Numbered from the stretch's first letter, positions 54,229 through 64,000 are shown. The stretch is DNA of 64,000 nucleotides from Haemophilus parainfluenzae (GCF_014931275.1 NZ_CP063110.1:1596001-1660000); one strand, 5' to 3'. The notes: generated by a model not told the origin, from the letters alone. Translations and numbers: made by a program.

Positions 54229-54861
54229 TTATTCGCCTTTATAACCACTCGCTACAATGTAAACTTCACGAGAACGTCCACGAGAGGCCTCTGGCTTACG
54301 TACTTTTACTACACTAAACAGTGAACGAATTTCACGCAAATACTCATCGAAGCCTTCTCCCTGGAATACTTTGACCACAAAACTGCCTTTTTTCGCCAAA
54401 ACTTGCTTACACATATCTAAAGCCAGTTCCACTAAATACATTGCTCGCGGAATATCAACCGATGGCATACCACTAAAATTCGGTGCCATATCGGACATCA
54501 CTACATCAACTTTAGCTTCCCCAACCCGTTCTAATAATGCATTCAACACGTTTTCATCACGGAAATCGCCTTGTAAAAAATCAACGCCGACAATTGGATT
54601 CATGTCCAAAATATCGCACGCAATGACTCTTCCCTTTCCACCGATTTGGCTCACGACATATTGTGACCAACCACCTGGAGCAGCTCCGAGATCCACTACG
54701 GTCATTCCTGGCTTGAACAATTTATCTGTTTGTTGAATCTCATCTAGTTTAAAGTAAGCACGAGAGCGTAATTTTTGCTTGTGTGCTTTCTGAACAAACG
54801 GATCTTTAAAATGTTCGTTTAGCCAACGAGAAGAACTCGCTGAACGTTTTTTCTTTCCCAT
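54229..54861 (-). CDS. rlmE: 23S rRNA 2'-O-ribose U2552 methyltransferase
   Basis: RlmE (FtsJ/RrmJ) methylates U2552 in the A-loop late in 50S assembly. ATG 54861 gives 210 residues ([18 protein letters not shown]); upstream extension to 54900 is unconserved. The SAM motif is [15 protein letters not shown]. The catalytic K-D-K-E tetrad falls in [31 protein letters not shown] and [14 protein letters not shown]. It is cotranscribed with ftsH and divergent from yhbY, the usual order. Confidence 0.97.
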   Translation of the reverse strand: MGKKKRSASSSRWLNEHFKDPFVQKAHKQKLRSRAYFKLDEIQQTDKLFKPGMTVVDLGAAPGGWSQYVVSQIGGKGRVIACDILDMNPIVGVDFLQGDFRDENVLNALLERVGEAKVDVVMSDMAPNFSGMPSVDIPRAMYLVELALDMCKQVLAKKGSFVVKVFQGEGFDEYLREIRSLFSVVKVRKPEASRGRSREVYIVASGYKGE

Positions 54862-55027
54862 AAACTCTATCTTTTGTACTATTTTTTGTAGTAGTTTCAT
54901 CTATATTTGGGTACAATCTGCCTAATTCAAGGCTAGGCTTACCAAAAAGTGCTGAAAAACCACATTTTTCCTGACCGTTTTTTTCGGTCTCTTCATGACA
55001 AATATTCATTTTATTAAAGGATTCCCT

Positions 55028-55327
55028 ATGACAATTTTATCAACAAAACAAAAACAATTTTTAAAAGGACTCGCTCATCACCTTAGTCCTGTCGTCATGC
55101 TTGGCGGTAACGGCTTAACCGAAGGGGTATTGGCCGAAATCGATAATGCATTAAATCATCACGAACTCATCAAAGTGAAAATTGCTGGCGCAGATCGTGA
55201 AACCAAACAACTTATCATCGATGCGATCGTGCGTGAAACACAATCATCTAACGTTCAAACTATCGGACATATTTTGGTTCTTTATAGACCAAGCGAAGAA
55301 GGCAAAATACAGCTGCCTCGTAAATAA
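55028..55327 (+). CDS. yhbY: YhbY/CRM-domain RNA-binding protein
   Basis: YhbY is a CRM-domain protein associated with pre-50S particles. ATG 55028 gives 99 residues: LSTKQKQFLKGLAHHLSPVVMLGGNGLTEGVLAEIDNAL in two blocks, then LIKVKIAGADRETKQ and HILVLYRPSEE. The GxxG loop reads GGNG rather than the GKNG form I would expect. It is divergent from rlmE. Confidence 0.94.
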   Translation: MTILSTKQKQFLKGLAHHLSPVVMLGGNGLTEGVLAEIDNALNHHELIKVKIAGADRETKQLIIDAIVRETQSSNVQTIGHILVLYRPSEEGKIQLPRK

Positions 55328-55330
55328 TTG

Positions 55331-55362
55331 TTATCCCCTCAATTTGAGGGGATGTTTTTTTA
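55331..55362 (+). terminator. Terminator between yhbY and greA
   Basis: ATCCCCTCAA and TTGAGGGGAT pair around one T and are followed by GTTTTTTT on the plus strand. It overlaps the greA 3' end by a few bases. Confidence 0.8.
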
Positions 55363-55836
55363 GATGTAATTAACTTCAATAATCTCGAACTCAACCGTTC
55401 CACCTGGTGTGGTGATATTCACGGTATCATCCAACTCTTTGCCTATCAAACCACGGGCAATCGGTGAATTCACAGAAATCAAACCTGATTTAATATCTGC
55501 CTCATCATCACCTACGATTTGATAAGTCACTTCTTCATCGGTATCGGTATTCACTAATACAACTGTAGCACCAAAAATAACTTTACCGTTATTAGGTAAT
55601 TTAGTGACATCGATAACCTGACAATTTGCAAGTTTGCCTTCAATCTCTTGAATACGTCCCTCGCAAAAACCTTGTTGCTCACGCGCGGCGTGATATTCTG
55701 CATTTTCTTTTAAGTCGCCGTGCTCACGTGCTTCAGCTATCGCCTTGATAATTTCTGGGCGACGCTCATTTTTTAAGAAATCTAATTCTTCTCGTAATAA
55801 CTCCGCACCGCGCACGGTCATTGGAATTTGTTTCAT
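55360..55836 (-). CDS. greA: Transcription elongation factor GreA
   Basis: GreA enters the RNA polymerase secondary channel and stimulates cleavage of backtracked transcripts. The 158 residues comprise an N-terminal coiled coil (about 1-75, with [17 protein letters not shown] and the acidic loop in [15 protein letters not shown]) and a C-terminal FKBP-like domain ([29 protein letters not shown]). It is divergent from dacB across 151 bases. Confidence 0.97.
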   Translation of the reverse strand: MKQIPMTVRGAELLREELDFLKNERRPEIIKAIAEAREHGDLKENAEYHAAREQQGFCEGRIQEIEGKLANCQVIDVTKLPNNGKVIFGATVVLVNTDTDEEVTYQIVGDDEADIKSGLISVNSPIARGLIGKELDDTVNITTPGGTVEFEIIEVNYI

Positions 55837-55987
55837 TCTTTTTCCTTGAAATTTGGTAAAAACAAAACCACGACAACGTCTTGCAACCTTGCCGTAGCCA
55901 ATGAAAAATAAAAAATGATTTACTCAATTGAGTTCGGGGCTTATTATTATCCGTCTTAAGAAAAATAGCAACTAGAACTGTACAAAA

Positions 55988-57427
55988 ATGAGTAAAAAAT
56001 CTTCCATTTCGACCGCACTTAAAGCGGCATTTATCACTCTCGGATTTTCTTTTTCTTCTATGGCTGAAGTTGATGTTACTTCAATCACCCAATATTTACC
56101 GGAAGGTGCATCGGCTGGCATCATTGCCAAAAACCTCAATAAAGATCAAATTATCGCCGATTACAATGGTTCAACCTTTATGTTGCCAGCCAGTACGCAA
56201 AAAGTCTTTACCGCTGTAGCGGCTAAATTGGTATTAGGTGATGCCTTCCAGTTTGAAACCTCACTTTTAAGTAACGGAAAAATTCAGAATAATACCTTAG
56301 AAGGCGATCTTGTTGTGCAATTTACTGGCGATCCCGATCTCACCAGTGGACAACTTTACACCCTACTCGCTAATTTAAAAAATCAAGGTATTCAGAAAAT
56401 TAATGGCGATCTCGTGTTAGATACCTCTGTCTTTGCGAGCCACGACCGTGGATTGGGTTGGATTTGGAACGATCTCACCATGTGCTTTAACTCTCCTCCA
56501 GCAGCGGCAAATATCGATAATAACTGTTTCTATGCAGAACTGGATGCGAATCAACCTGTAGGTGAAACCGTAAAAATTAACGTTCCTGCACAATTCCCGA
56601 TTCAAGTTTTCGGACAAGTGTATATTGCAGATCAGCAAGAATCTGGTTATTGCCAGTTAGATGTGGTGGTTCATGACAATAATCGTTATCAGGTGAAAGG
56701 CTGTATTGCGCGTCAAACAAAACCTTTTGGGCTTAGTTTTGCAGTACAAGATCCAGATGCCTATGCGGCTGCTATTATTCAACGCCAACTAAAACGTCTT
56801 GGCATCGAATTTACAGGTAAAGTGAAACAGCCTCAAAAACCACAGCAAGGGCAAAAACTTGCACAACATTTATCCAAACCACTGCCTGAGTTATTGAAAA
56901 AAATGATGAAAAAATCAGATAACCAGATTGCAGATGCTTTATTTAGAGCGGTAGCCTACAACTACTATAAACGCCCAGCTTCATTCCAATTAGGTACATT
57001 GGCGGTTAAATCAGTATTACAAAAACAAGGCATTAAATTTGGCAACAGCATTTTAGCAGATGGTTCTGGCCTTTCTCGTCACAATTTAGTTGCACCAAAA
57101 ACTATGCTTTCTGTTTTAGAGTACATCGCTAAAAATGAAGATACACTGCATTTAATGGAAACCTTCCCGATTGCAGGTGTAGATGGCACTATCAGCGGAC
57201 GCGGCGGCTTAATTAATCCACCATTAGTTAAAAATGTCATCGCGAAAACAGGCTCATTAAAAGGGGTTTATAACCTTGCCGGTTTTATGACCAATGCGCG
57301 AGGTGAAAAAGTGGCTTTTGTTCAATTTATCAATGGTTACTCCACTGGTGATTTAGAAAGTAAAACGAAACGCGCTCCACTTGTGCAGTTTGAAAGTACA
57401 CTTTATAACGATTTTTATAAAGACTAA
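55988..57427 (+). CDS. dacB: D-alanyl-D-alanine carboxypeptidase/endopeptidase (PBP4)
   Basis: PBP4 is a periplasmic class C penicillin-binding protein trimming and opening peptidoglycan crosslinks. The 479 residues have a Sec signal (ALKAAFITLGFSFSSMAE). The three active-site motifs are SxxK as STQK near residue 69, SxN as SDN in MMKKSDNQIADAL, and KTG in VIAKTGSLKGVYNLAG. Between them lies the long inserted domain characteristic of PBP4. A uptake-signal core is encoded in the signal-peptide region. Confidence 0.95.
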   Translation: MSKKSSISTALKAAFITLGFSFSSMAEVDVTSITQYLPEGASAGIIAKNLNKDQIIADYNGSTFMLPASTQKVFTAVAAKLVLGDAFQFETSLLSNGKIQNNTLEGDLVVQFTGDPDLTSGQLYTLLANLKNQGIQKINGDLVLDTSVFASHDRGLGWIWNDLTMCFNSPPAAANIDNNCFYAELDANQPVGETVKINVPAQFPIQVFGQVYIADQQESGYCQLDVVVHDNNRYQVKGCIARQTKPFGLSFAVQDPDAYAAAIIQRQLKRLGIEFTGKVKQPQKPQQGQKLAQHLSKPLPELLKKMMKKSDNQIADALFRAVAYNYYKRPASFQLGTLAVKSVLQKQGIKFGNSILADGSGLSRHNLVAPKTMLSVLEYIAKNEDTLHLMETFPIAGVDGTISGRGGLINPPLVKNVIAKTGSLKGVYNLAGFMTNARGEKVAFVQFINGYSTGDLESKTKRAPLVQFESTLYNDFYKD

Positions 57428-57433
57428 AACACA

Positions 57434-57481
57434 TAAAAAAATAACCGCACTTCAAATATACTAAGTGCGGTTATTTTTTTC
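57434..57481 (+). terminator. Terminator after dacB
   Basis: AAAAATAACCGCACTT and AAGTGCGGTTATTTTT pair around ten bases. It is symmetric and could act on both strands. Confidence 0.8.
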
Positions 57482-57496
57482 TTCATTTTAAATTAA

Positions 57497-57538
57497 AAAG
57501 AAAAAGCACCAAACTCTTCATCGAATTTGGCGCTTTAT
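57497..57538 (-). terminator. Terminator of purF
   Basis: On the minus strand AAAGCGCCAAATTC pairs with AGAGTTTGGTGCTTT (with G-U pairs) and continues TTCTTTTT. Confidence 0.75.
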
Positions 57539-57552
57539 ACTTTTAGACTGTT

Positions 57553-59070
57553 TTATCCTTCATTATGGATTTCGAGATTACTCGCATCTTTTTCACGTTT
57601 TTTCTTTGCTGAATCGTTACGTTGAGAAGCGATGTTATCAAGATATTCTGGCGTGATATCGCCTGTAATATATTCGCCAGTAAATACTGAGCAATCAAAA
57701 CCTTTAATCGCAGGGTTTTCTTGACGAACGGATTCTGTTAACGCTTCAAGATCTTGGAAGATCAATTTGTCCACACCAATTAATTCTGCAATTTCTTCGA
57801 CACTACGACCGCAGGCAATAAGCTCTTGTTTTGTTGGCATATCAATGCCATACACATTCGGATAACGAATTTCTGGTGCAGCTGACGCAAAGTAAATTTT
57901 CTTCGCACCCGCAGCGCGAGCCATGCATACAATTTGTTCTGATGTTGTTCCACGAACAATGGAATCATCAACTAACAACACATTTTTATCTTTGAATTCA
58001 GCTTTGATTGTATTGAGCTTACGGCGAACTGAGCTAATACGTTGTGCTTGCCCAGGCATAATAAACGTACGGCCAACATAGCGGTTTTTAACAAAGCCTT
58101 GACGATAAGGTTTGTCTAAAATTTTTGCAATCTGTAACGCTATATCCGTTGAAGTTTCAGGTACAGGAATCACTACATCAATGTTGTCTACTTCATCAGC
58201 CCATTCTTTTGCAATTTTTTTACCTAAATATTCGCCCATGTGAACACGTGCCGCATAAACAGACACACCATCTATCGTCGAATCTGGGCGAGCAAAATAC
58301 ACGTATTCAAAAATGCACGGATTTAAGACTGCACTTTCGGCACATTGCTCGGCATAAAGTTTGCCATCAAAGGTCACATAAATCGCTTCGCCCGGTGCAA
58401 CATCACGTACTAATTCAAAACCTGCAACATCTAATGCCACACTTTCAGAGGCAAACATATATTCCACAGAACCATTTTCTTCTCGTTTACCTAACACGAG
58501 AGGACGAATACCAAACGGATCGCGAAATGCTACCATGCCATGTCCAATAATCATTGCTAAGCATGCGTAAGCACCACGAATATCTTTGTGTGTCGCACGA
58601 ATTGCATTAAAAATATCTTGTGGATCGAGGTGGTATTTATTCACTCTATCCAAATGATTAGCAAGAATATTGAGAAGAAGTTCTGAATCCGAATTGGTAT
58701 TTATATGACGACGTGCTTCTTTAAATAATTTATCTTTTAATTCGGTTGAGTTGGTTAAGTTACCATTGTGAACAAGACTTAAACCATAAGGTGAGTTAAC
58801 ATAGAAAGGCTGAGCTTCAGATACACTTGAACTGCCGGCTGTTGGATAACGTACATGTCCGAGGCCTGCATGACCTTGTAAACGTAACATATGTTCTTGT
58901 CTGAATACATCGCTTACAAGACCATTAGCCTTACGCAAACGAAAGCGGTTTTCATCATCTATTGTGACAATCCCCGCCGCATCTTGACCTCGATGCTGTA
59001 ATAACGTTAATGCTGCATAAATGGATTCATTAACCGGATTTTGGCTAACGATACCGACAATTCCACACAT
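57553..59070 (-). CDS. purF: Amidophosphoribosyltransferase
   Basis: PurF commits PRPP to purine synthesis, making phosphoribosylamine from glutamine. The 505 residues start MCGIVGIV, so removal of Met exposes the catalytic Cys. GHVRYPTAG and LVHNGNLTN are N-terminal-nucleophile glutaminase segments. The PRPP site is [20 protein letters not shown]. There is no long propeptide and no CxxC iron-sulfur ligands, as in E. coli. It is 14 bases after cvpA and shares its PurR-like box. Confidence 0.98.
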   Translation of the reverse strand: MCGIVGIVSQNPVNESIYAALTLLQHRGQDAAGIVTIDDENRFRLRKANGLVSDVFRQEHMLRLQGHAGLGHVRYPTAGSSSVSEAQPFYVNSPYGLSLVHNGNLTNSTELKDKLFKEARRHINTNSDSELLLNILANHLDRVNKYHLDPQDIFNAIRATHKDIRGAYACLAMIIGHGMVAFRDPFGIRPLVLGKREENGSVEYMFASESVALDVAGFELVRDVAPGEAIYVTFDGKLYAEQCAESAVLNPCIFEYVYFARPDSTIDGVSVYAARVHMGEYLGKKIAKEWADEVDNIDVVIPVPETSTDIALQIAKILDKPYRQGFVKNRYVGRTFIMPGQAQRISSVRRKLNTIKAEFKDKNVLLVDDSIVRGTTSEQIVCMARAAGAKKIYFASAAPEIRYPNVYGIDMPTKQELIACGRSVEEIAELIGVDKLIFQDLEALTESVRQENPAIKGFDCSVFTGEYITGDITPEYLDNIASQRNDSAKKKREKDASNLEIHNEG

Positions 59071-59084
59071 ACTGATTGACTACC

Positions 59085-59576
59085 TTATTGTTTAAAAGTT
59101 GAGTTTAAAAAACTAGAACTTGCTTGTAGTTGTTGGAAGAACCATTCAATAATGAAGCCGAAATGAGGAATTAATTTTGATTCTTTCCACCAATCGGTTT
59201 GTTCAAAGTTAGTGAAGGTATCCAAGAAGAATAAGATCGCAGCAACGATTAACGCGCCACGAATTAAGCCAAATGCCGCACCGAGAACACGATCTGTTCC
59301 GGTAAGTCCTGTTTTATCCACTAATTGGCTAATCACATAATTAACAATGCCACCTACGATTAAGGTTAAAACAAATAAAATGCCGATTGCGGTGCCGTTA
59401 CGCACGTAGTCAGATTCGATTTGAGTGAGATAAGTGGCGAGATAAGGATAAAATTGGCTAGCGACAATAAATGCAACGACCCAACTTGCAAGGGACATCA
59501 CCTCTCGCACAAACCCACGTAATAAACTCACGATAATCGAAAATGCGATGATGCCAATGATAATATAATCAATCAT
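59085..59576 (-). CDS. cvpA: CvpA family membrane protein
   Basis: CvpA is an inner-membrane protein named for colicin V production and linked to envelope stress; its biochemical role is unclear. ATG 59576 gives 163 residues with four hydrophobic segments: IDYIIIGIIAFSIIVSLL, VMSLASWVVAFIVASQF, GTAIGILFVLTLIVGGIVNY and GAAFGLIRGALIVAAILFFL. It is always found before purF in this group and is the first gene after the PurR-like box. Confidence 0.94.
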   Translation of the reverse strand: MIDYIIIGIIAFSIIVSLLRGFVREVMSLASWVVAFIVASQFYPYLATYLTQIESDYVRNGTAIGILFVLTLIVGGIVNYVISQLVDKTGLTGTDRVLGAAFGLIRGALIVAAILFFLDTFTNFEQTDWWKESKLIPHFGFIIEWFFQQLQASSSFLNSTFKQ

Positions 59577-59642
59577 TAAATAGTCTCTCAATTAAAAAGG
59601 GTCGCCATTGCGACCGCAATATTTTACATAAAAAAACACAAA

Positions 59643-59658
59643 AGGAAAACGTTTGCGT
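59643..59658 (-). promoter_or_regulatory. PurR-like operator upstream of cvpA-purF
   Basis: On the minus strand ACGCAAACGTTTTCCT matches the PurR consensus at nearly every position and almost equals the E. coli cvpA-purF site. It lies about 70-80 bases before the cvpA start. Confidence 0.85.
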
Positions 59659-59680
59659 CAATTAAATTTGAAGCAATTTG

Positions 59681-60127
59681 CTAGATTTCTTGCCAAAATG
59701 CTTTATCTAATTTTTGCTGTGCCTTTCGTAATACTTCTGCCAAGTGCTGATATGTCGGTTTATCTTGCACAGTTGGCAAACTTTCATGTTGTTTTCTCAA
59801 ACGTTCACTAATTTCATAAAACCACTGAGAACTTTGCGGTTCTAAGGGTGATTTTGCTCGTTTCCCCAACCAATATAAACCTTGAAATGGCATCGCTAAC
59901 GCACAAAGTGCGGTCAAAATAGCAAGCGAAAATGCAGTAAGATCTGCTTTGGCATAAAGTTGCTGCCAAACCACCGCAAATACTGCCATAAAAGGCATAA
60001 ATTTTTGTGCAAATTTTGTGGCTTTAATAATGCGATTTTCGGGAAAAATCATGCCGAGCTTCGCTTCTAATGGCCACGTTTGCAAATAAACTTGCCCTTG
60101 TTTTAAGGTTGAAAAAAATGATGACAT
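59681..60127 (-). CDS. yfbV: UPF0208 membrane protein YfbV
   Basis: This 148-residue inner-membrane protein matches the YfbV family: [34 protein letters not shown], then two membrane segments ([13 protein letters not shown] and [24 protein letters not shown]) and a helical C-terminus. In E. coli YfbV has been linked to Ter macrodomain organisation. It is divergent from ackA, the same neighbour arrangement as in E. coli. Confidence 0.92.
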   Translation of the reverse strand: MSSFFSTLKQGQVYLQTWPLEAKLGMIFPENRIIKATKFAQKFMPFMAVFAVVWQQLYAKADLTAFSLAILTALCALAMPFQGLYWLGKRAKSPLEPQSSQWFYEISERLRKQHESLPTVQDKPTYQHLAEVLRKAQQKLDKAFWQEI

Positions 60128-60200
60128 GAAAACATCCTTGAAAATAACTGCGCTTATAATACTCTAGTTTAGGTTTAATTGTCATCCCTGACTAGAAATT

Positions 60201-60215
60201 GTTGAAATTTTCAAC
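60201..60215. repeat. 15-bp palindrome in the yfbV-ackA divergent region
   Basis: GTTGAAA-T-TTTCAAC is a perfect inverted repeat about 135 bases before the ackA start. It does not match the FNR (TTGAT....ATCAA) or CRP consensus. It could be an operator or simply a small hairpin. Confidence 0.5.
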
Positions 60216-60348
60216 TTTTCTAATAAAAGATCGTATTTTTACCCTCCAGTTAATTTATTTTATACGCTAAAAGGTGTATTCTATATAAGATTTATACTCC
60301 GTTCTTTTGAATGGATTTTTATTAACCTCAATCAAAAATAGGGTTCCT

Positions 60349-61554
60349 ATGTCAAAACTTGTTCTCATCCTTAACTGTGGTAGTTCTTCATTAAAATTTG
60401 CAATCCTTGATCCTGCAACAGGTGAAGAAAAATTATCAGGCTTAGCAGAAGCATTTTATCTTCCTGAAGCTCGTATCAAATGGAAACTTAACGGTGAAAA
60501 AGGTAGTGCAGATTTAGGTGCTGGTGCAGCGCACACTGAAGCACTTAACTTCATCGCGTCAAACATTATGACTGATGAGCTGAAAAACTCTATCACCTCG
60601 ATTGGTCACCGTATTGTTCACGGTGGTGAGAAATACACCCAATCTGTTGTTGTAACAGATGAAGTGGTTAAAGGTATTGAAGACGCTGCACAATTTGCAC
60701 CGCTTCACAACCCTGCTCACTTAATCGGTATCCGTGAAGCATTTAAAACATTCCCACACTTAAAAGATAAGAACGTTGTCGTATTTGATACAGCATTCCA
60801 CCAAACCATGCCAGAAGAAGCATACTTATATGCACTTCCATACTCACTTTACAAAGAACATGGTGTACGTCGTTACGGTGCACACGGTACCAGCCACTAC
60901 TTCGTTTCTCGTGAAGTCGCTGAATACGTAGGCAAACCGGCAGACCAAGTAAACGCAATCATCTGTCACTTAGGTAACGGTGGTTCTGTTTCTGTTGTTC
61001 GTAACGGTAAATGTATTGACACATCTATGGGTTTAACCCCGTTAGAAGGTTTAGTCATGGGTACACGTTGTGGTGACATCGACCCTGCGATCGTTTTCTA
61101 CCTATACAAAAACTTAGGCATGTCAATGGATCAAATCGAAGAGACTTTAGTGAAAAAATCAGGTCTTTTAGGTTTAACTGAAGTAACAAGTGACTGCCGT
61201 TATGCAGAAGATAACTACGACGATGCATCTAAACCAGAAGCAAAACGTGCATTAGATGTTTACAGCTACCGTTTAGCGAAGTACATCGGTGCATACATGG
61301 CCGTTTTAGGTGATGATCACTTAGATGCCATCGCATTTACGGGGGGTATTGGTGAAAACTCTGCTCACGTTCGTGAATTAGCATTAGGCCACTTAAAATT
61401 ATTCGGCATCAAATTAGACAAAGAACGCAACCTTGCTGCTCGCTTTGGCAAATCAGGCGTGATCACTGCTGATGACTCTGCATTTAAAGCGATCGTTCTT
61501 CCAACCAATGAAGAATTAGTAATTGCACAAGATACAGCACGTTTAGCGGGCTAA
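60349..61554 (+). CDS. ackA: Acetate kinase
   Basis: AckA converts acetyl phosphate and ADP to acetate and ATP. ATG 60349 (401 residues) is chosen because it begins [20 protein letters not shown], the conserved phosphate-binding start; the 14 residues possible upstream are not conserved. [30 protein letters not shown] and [15 protein letters not shown] are family segments. Codon use looks biased toward the highly expressed set (CGT, GGT, AAC). pta follows after 64 bases with a small hairpin (CCTGCTGA/TCAGCAGG) between. Confidence 0.97.
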   Translation: MSKLVLILNCGSSSLKFAILDPATGEEKLSGLAEAFYLPEARIKWKLNGEKGSADLGAGAAHTEALNFIASNIMTDELKNSITSIGHRIVHGGEKYTQSVVVTDEVVKGIEDAAQFAPLHNPAHLIGIREAFKTFPHLKDKNVVVFDTAFHQTMPEEAYLYALPYSLYKEHGVRRYGAHGTSHYFVSREVAEYVGKPADQVNAIICHLGNGGSVSVVRNGKCIDTSMGLTPLEGLVMGTRCGDIDPAIVFYLYKNLGMSMDQIEETLVKKSGLLGLTEVTSDCRYAEDNYDDASKPEAKRALDVYSYRLAKYIGAYMAVLGDDHLDAIAFTGGIGENSAHVRELALGHLKLFGIKLDKERNLAARFGKSGVITADDSAFKAIVLPTNEELVIAQDTARLAG

Positions 61555-61569
61555 TCAACTTCCTTCAAA

Positions 61570-61597
61570 CCTGCTGAGAAATCAGCAGGTTTTTTCA
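61570..61597 (+). terminator. Hairpin between ackA and pta
   Basis: CCTGCTGA pairs with TCAGCAGG around GAAA and is followed by TTTTTTC. It may partially terminate and lower pta relative to ackA. Confidence 0.65.
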
Positions 61598-61618
61598 TTC
61601 ATTAAAAGGTATATCAAA

Positions 61619-63070
61619 ATGACTAAAGCAGTTATTCTTATTCCAACTAGCGCAGAAGCAAATTTAGCAGCAGCACTAGACGCAGCTAAAACAACAGGCG
61701 CTGTCGTATTCAATGCAGTCGAAGATGTAAAAGCCGCTCAAGCATTAATCGCAAATAATCAAAAAGACGTGTTGTTAGAAAAAATCGTTGCTGATTTCCA
61801 AGCATTAAATGCAAATTTAGTGGTTGTTAAAGGTGTTCAACCTTCAGCTCAAGCGCCTTTTGCAAATAGCTTAAACTTTGCGATTGCACAAACCTTAGAT
61901 GCACAAATTATCTTAGTGGCAAACAATGAAGAAGGCACATTAGTAGAAGCCATTGCTTCAGAATTTGGCGGTGTGAACAACACTGAAATCTTAGGGGTGT
62001 TTGGTGCACAATCAGGCAAAATTAAAACCTTAGATGCACAAGCATTAGCGAATGCAATCTCTGCACCACTTGCTCGTGAAGCGCGTATTTCTCCAGCGGC
62101 ATTCCGTTTCAAATTAACTGATTTGGCACGCAAAGCAGGTAAAACCATCGTATTACCAGAAGGTGATGAACCTCGTACAGTTAAAGCGGCAGCTATCTGT
62201 GCTGAACGTGGTATCGCAAAATCGGTATTATTAGCGGATCCAGAATCTGTGAAAAAAGTTGCGGCAGAGCAAGGCGTGACTTTAGGCGCTGACGTAACGA
62301 TCATCAATCCAGCTGACGTACGCGAAAATTACGTTGCTCGTTTGGTTGAATTACGTAAATCTAAAGGTTTAACGGAAGAACAAGCACGTGCGCAATTAGA
62401 AGACACCGTTGTATTAGGTACGATGATGTTAGAAGCGGGCAAAGTAGATGGTTTAGTCTCTGGTGCCGTTCACACCACTGCAAATACCATTCGTCCACCG
62501 ATGCAAATCATCAAAACAGCACCAGGTAGCTCAATTATCTCGTCTGTATTCTTCATGTTATTACCAGACCAAGTATTAGTGTATGGTGACTGTGCAGTAA
62601 ACCCAGAGCCAACCGCTGAACAACTGGCTGAAATCGCAATCCAATCTGCTGAATCTGCAAAAGCATTTGGTTTAAATCCGAAAGTCGCAATGCTTTCTTA
62701 CTCAACCGGTACTTCTGGTTCTGGTCAATCTGTAGAGAAAGTAAAAGAAGCAACTCGCATTGCACAAGAAAAATGTCCTGATTTATTAATCGACGGTCCA
62801 TTACAATACGATGCAGCTGTAATGAAAGATGTGGCTGCTTCTAAAGCACCAAACTCTAAAGTGGCAGGTCAAGCAAACGTATTTGTATTCCCTGATATCA
62901 ACGCAGGTAACATCGGCTATAAAGCGGTACAACGTTCTGCAGATTTAGTCGCTGTAGGTCCAATGCTTCAAGGTATGCGTAAACCGGTTAATGACTTATC
63001 TCGTGGTGCATTAGTGGATGATATCATCTACACCATCGCATTAACCGCGATCCAAGCAACACAAGCTTAA
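61619..63070 (+). CDS. pta: Phosphate acetyltransferase, shortened form
   Basis: Pta interconverts acetyl-CoA and acetyl phosphate. The C-terminal catalytic PTA_PTB domain (about 155-483) is complete: [58 protein letters not shown] and [17 protein letters not shown]. The whole protein has only 483 residues, against about 710 for the usual long form. Residues 1-45 replace the N-terminal P-loop ([13 protein letters not shown] instead of a Gly/Thr-rich loop). Residues 45-135 still resemble the long form ([33 protein letters not shown]). About 220 residues containing the DRTGG domain are absent. The frame is open with no sign of a recent frameshift. Confidence 0.93.
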   Translation: MTKAVILIPTSAEANLAAALDAAKTTGAVVFNAVEDVKAAQALIANNQKDVLLEKIVADFQALNANLVVVKGVQPSAQAPFANSLNFAIAQTLDAQIILVANNEEGTLVEAIASEFGGVNNTEILGVFGAQSGKIKTLDAQALANAISAPLAREARISPAAFRFKLTDLARKAGKTIVLPEGDEPRTVKAAAICAERGIAKSVLLADPESVKKVAAEQGVTLGADVTIINPADVRENYVARLVELRKSKGLTEEQARAQLEDTVVLGTMMLEAGKVDGLVSGAVHTTANTIRPPMQIIKTAPGSSIISSVFFMLLPDQVLVYGDCAVNPEPTAEQLAEIAIQSAESAKAFGLNPKVAMLSYSTGTSGSGQSVEKVKEATRIAQEKCPDLLIDGPLQYDAAVMKDVAASKAPNSKVAGQANVFVFPDINAGNIGYKAVQRSADLVAVGPMLQGMRKPVNDLSRGALVDDIIYTIALTAIQATQA

Positions 63071-63098
63071 TTAAAGCCTTTGTTGTAAAACACTAAAG

Positions 63099-63145
63099 AA
63101 AATAACCGCACTTTTGATGATTCAAAGTGCGGTTATTTTTAAAAT
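63099..63145. terminator. Bidirectional terminator between pta and rnd
   Basis: AAAATAACCGCACTTTTGA and TCAAAGTGCGGTTATTTTT pair around a 4-base loop (one bulge). It lies between convergent genes and is built from an opposed uptake-signal pair. Confidence 0.85.
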
Positions 63146-63157
63146 TGTTTTTAGTGG

Positions 63158-64000
63158 CTACTCTACAGATTTTAAGTATTCAACCAGCTTCAAGCCAATC
63201 TCTCTTCGCCACCCTAAAAGCAAATCGGGCTGTTTTGTCATATCTTCATTTTTTAACCAGACCCATTTAATGAGATCTTCTAAATTTCGTTTACTTGCCA
63301 GAACATCGTGGGTTAATCCTTTTGGGGTCAGTTCATAAGCTTTTTCTTGTAACAATCGAATTGCCTTTTTATAACGAGGATCGTCCACAATACGCACTAA
63401 ACGCTTAGGGTAATCATAAGGTGAAATTCGGCGGCTTTGTGCTAGCAATTGAAGCATTTTTTTGCCACGTACACGGACTTCATTTTCAGATAAGCCAAGC
63501 GCTAACATTTCTGATGTATTGCGAGGATTGTTTTTTGCCACTTTCCAAAGGTTGTCTGATTTAACCACATAAGAAAGGGCTAAATTTCGTGCCATTGCCG
63601 TTTCTTGTCGCCATTTGGCTAATAGCTGTAAACGCGCTAATTCGAGCGGATTCAATTTCCAAACATTCGGAATCTCTAAATAGGCTTTGTTTGGATCGCG
63701 ATCGTCTAATTTACTAGTTTTAGAGATCGCAAGCTGGCAATCATCAATTACCGCTTGGAGCCAAGGTGATTGTGCTAATTCTATTTGCATTTTTTGATAG
63801 ACTGGCAAGAGATACCATACATCCCCTGCGGCATATTGTAGCTGTACAGGGGAAAGTGGACGTTTTAGCCAGTTTGTACGTGTTGCCCCTTTATCCATTT
63901 CAACGCCCAAATAATGTAACACCAATTTGGCTAGGCCCGCTGAATTAGCAAAACCTAGAAAACGTGCCATAATTTGCGTATCCATCATAGGTTGTGGAAG
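63158..64000 (-). CDS. rnd: Ribonuclease D, N-terminus outside window
   Basis: This 3'-5' exoribonuclease matures tRNA and other small RNA 3' ends. About 280 C-terminal residues are present and the frame is open to the window edge (LPQPMMDTQIMARFLGF). The Exo III motif is LQYAAGDVWYLLPVYQKM with Tyr and Asp of the DEDDy site. Two HRDC-like domains follow (LARLQLLAKWRQETAMARNL and the region near KAIRLLQEKAYELTPKG). The Exo I and most of the Exo II motif would lie beyond 64000. Confidence 0.93.
   Translation of the reverse strand, partial: LPQPMMDTQIMARFLGFANSAGLAKLVLHYLGVEMDKGATRTNWLKRPLSPVQLQYAAGDVWYLLPVYQKMQIELAQSPWLQAVIDDCQLAISKTSKLDDRDPNKAYLEIPNVWKLNPLELARLQLLAKWRQETAMARNLALSYVVKSDNLWKVAKNNPRNTSEMLALGLSENEVRVRGKKMLQLLAQSRRISPYDYPKRLVRIVDDPRYKKAIRLLQEKAYELTPKGLTHDVLASKRNLEDLIKWVWLKNEDMTKQPDLLLGWRREIGLKLVEYLKSVE

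Overview
This 64 kb window is a housekeeping stretch of chromosome from a Pasteurellaceae bacterium, most likely a Haemophilus close to H. parainfluenzae or H. influenzae. Four observations point there. The 9-mer AAGTGCGGT, the Hin-type DNA uptake signal, occurs dozens of times, both inside genes and as inverted pairs between them. The base composition is AT-rich. Nearly every protein reads as a Haemophilus-type ortholog. Several local gene orders also fit (pheS-pheT-ihfA-nlpC, cvpA-purF, moaACDE, ackA-pta). I see no prophage, insertion sequence, CRISPR array, rRNA or tRNA gene.

Layout. 1-7.3 kb: a partial peptidase-E-like gene, pyrD and pepN on the minus strand, then purE, purK and aspC on the plus strand. 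7.4-10 kb: a trimeric autotransporter adhesin. 10.2-13.7 kb: molybdopterin genes moaA-moaC-moaD-moaE behind a candidate Moco riboswitch, with a YvcK/YbhK gene facing away. 13.8-18.5 kb: thiI facing the isoprenoid cluster xseB-ispA-dxs. 18.6-23.9 kb: thrS, yeaD and infC-rpmI-rplT (minus), with azoR divergent. infC starts at a rare AUU codon.

24-32 kb: a full tryptophan cluster, trpE-trpG-tautomerase-trpD-trpCF-SDR-trpB-trpA, behind a promoter overlapped by a TrpR-like operator. 32-39.7 kb: sspB-sspA, rpsI-rplM, metF, an NlpC/P60 lipoprotein, ihfA and pheT-pheS. 39.9-46.5 kb: a fructosamine-kinase-family gene, a BamE-like/OmpA fusion lipoprotein, sohB, asnS, beta-carbonic anhydrase, bioD and ycgL. 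46.5-49.1 kb: two adjacent genes for long Ala/Lys/Asp/Glu repeat proteins, one a lipoprotein and one without a signal peptide, with an 11-T tract between them. 49.3-64 kb: sixA, glmM, folP, ftsH, rlmE, yhbY, greA, dacB, purF-cvpA, yfbV, ackA-pta and the 3' part of rnd.

The genes mainly serve nucleotide synthesis (pyrD, purE, purK, purF, with PurR-like boxes before purE and cvpA), tryptophan synthesis, translation, cofactor synthesis (Moco, folate, biotin, thiamine/4-thiouridine) and the envelope. The most unusual items are a shortened phosphotransacetylase that has lost its P-loop and central domain, the LEA-like repeat-protein pair, and the consolidated trp operon with two extra enzymes and no room for an attenuator. 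All gene calls rest on reading the translations and recalling families; no database search was run.
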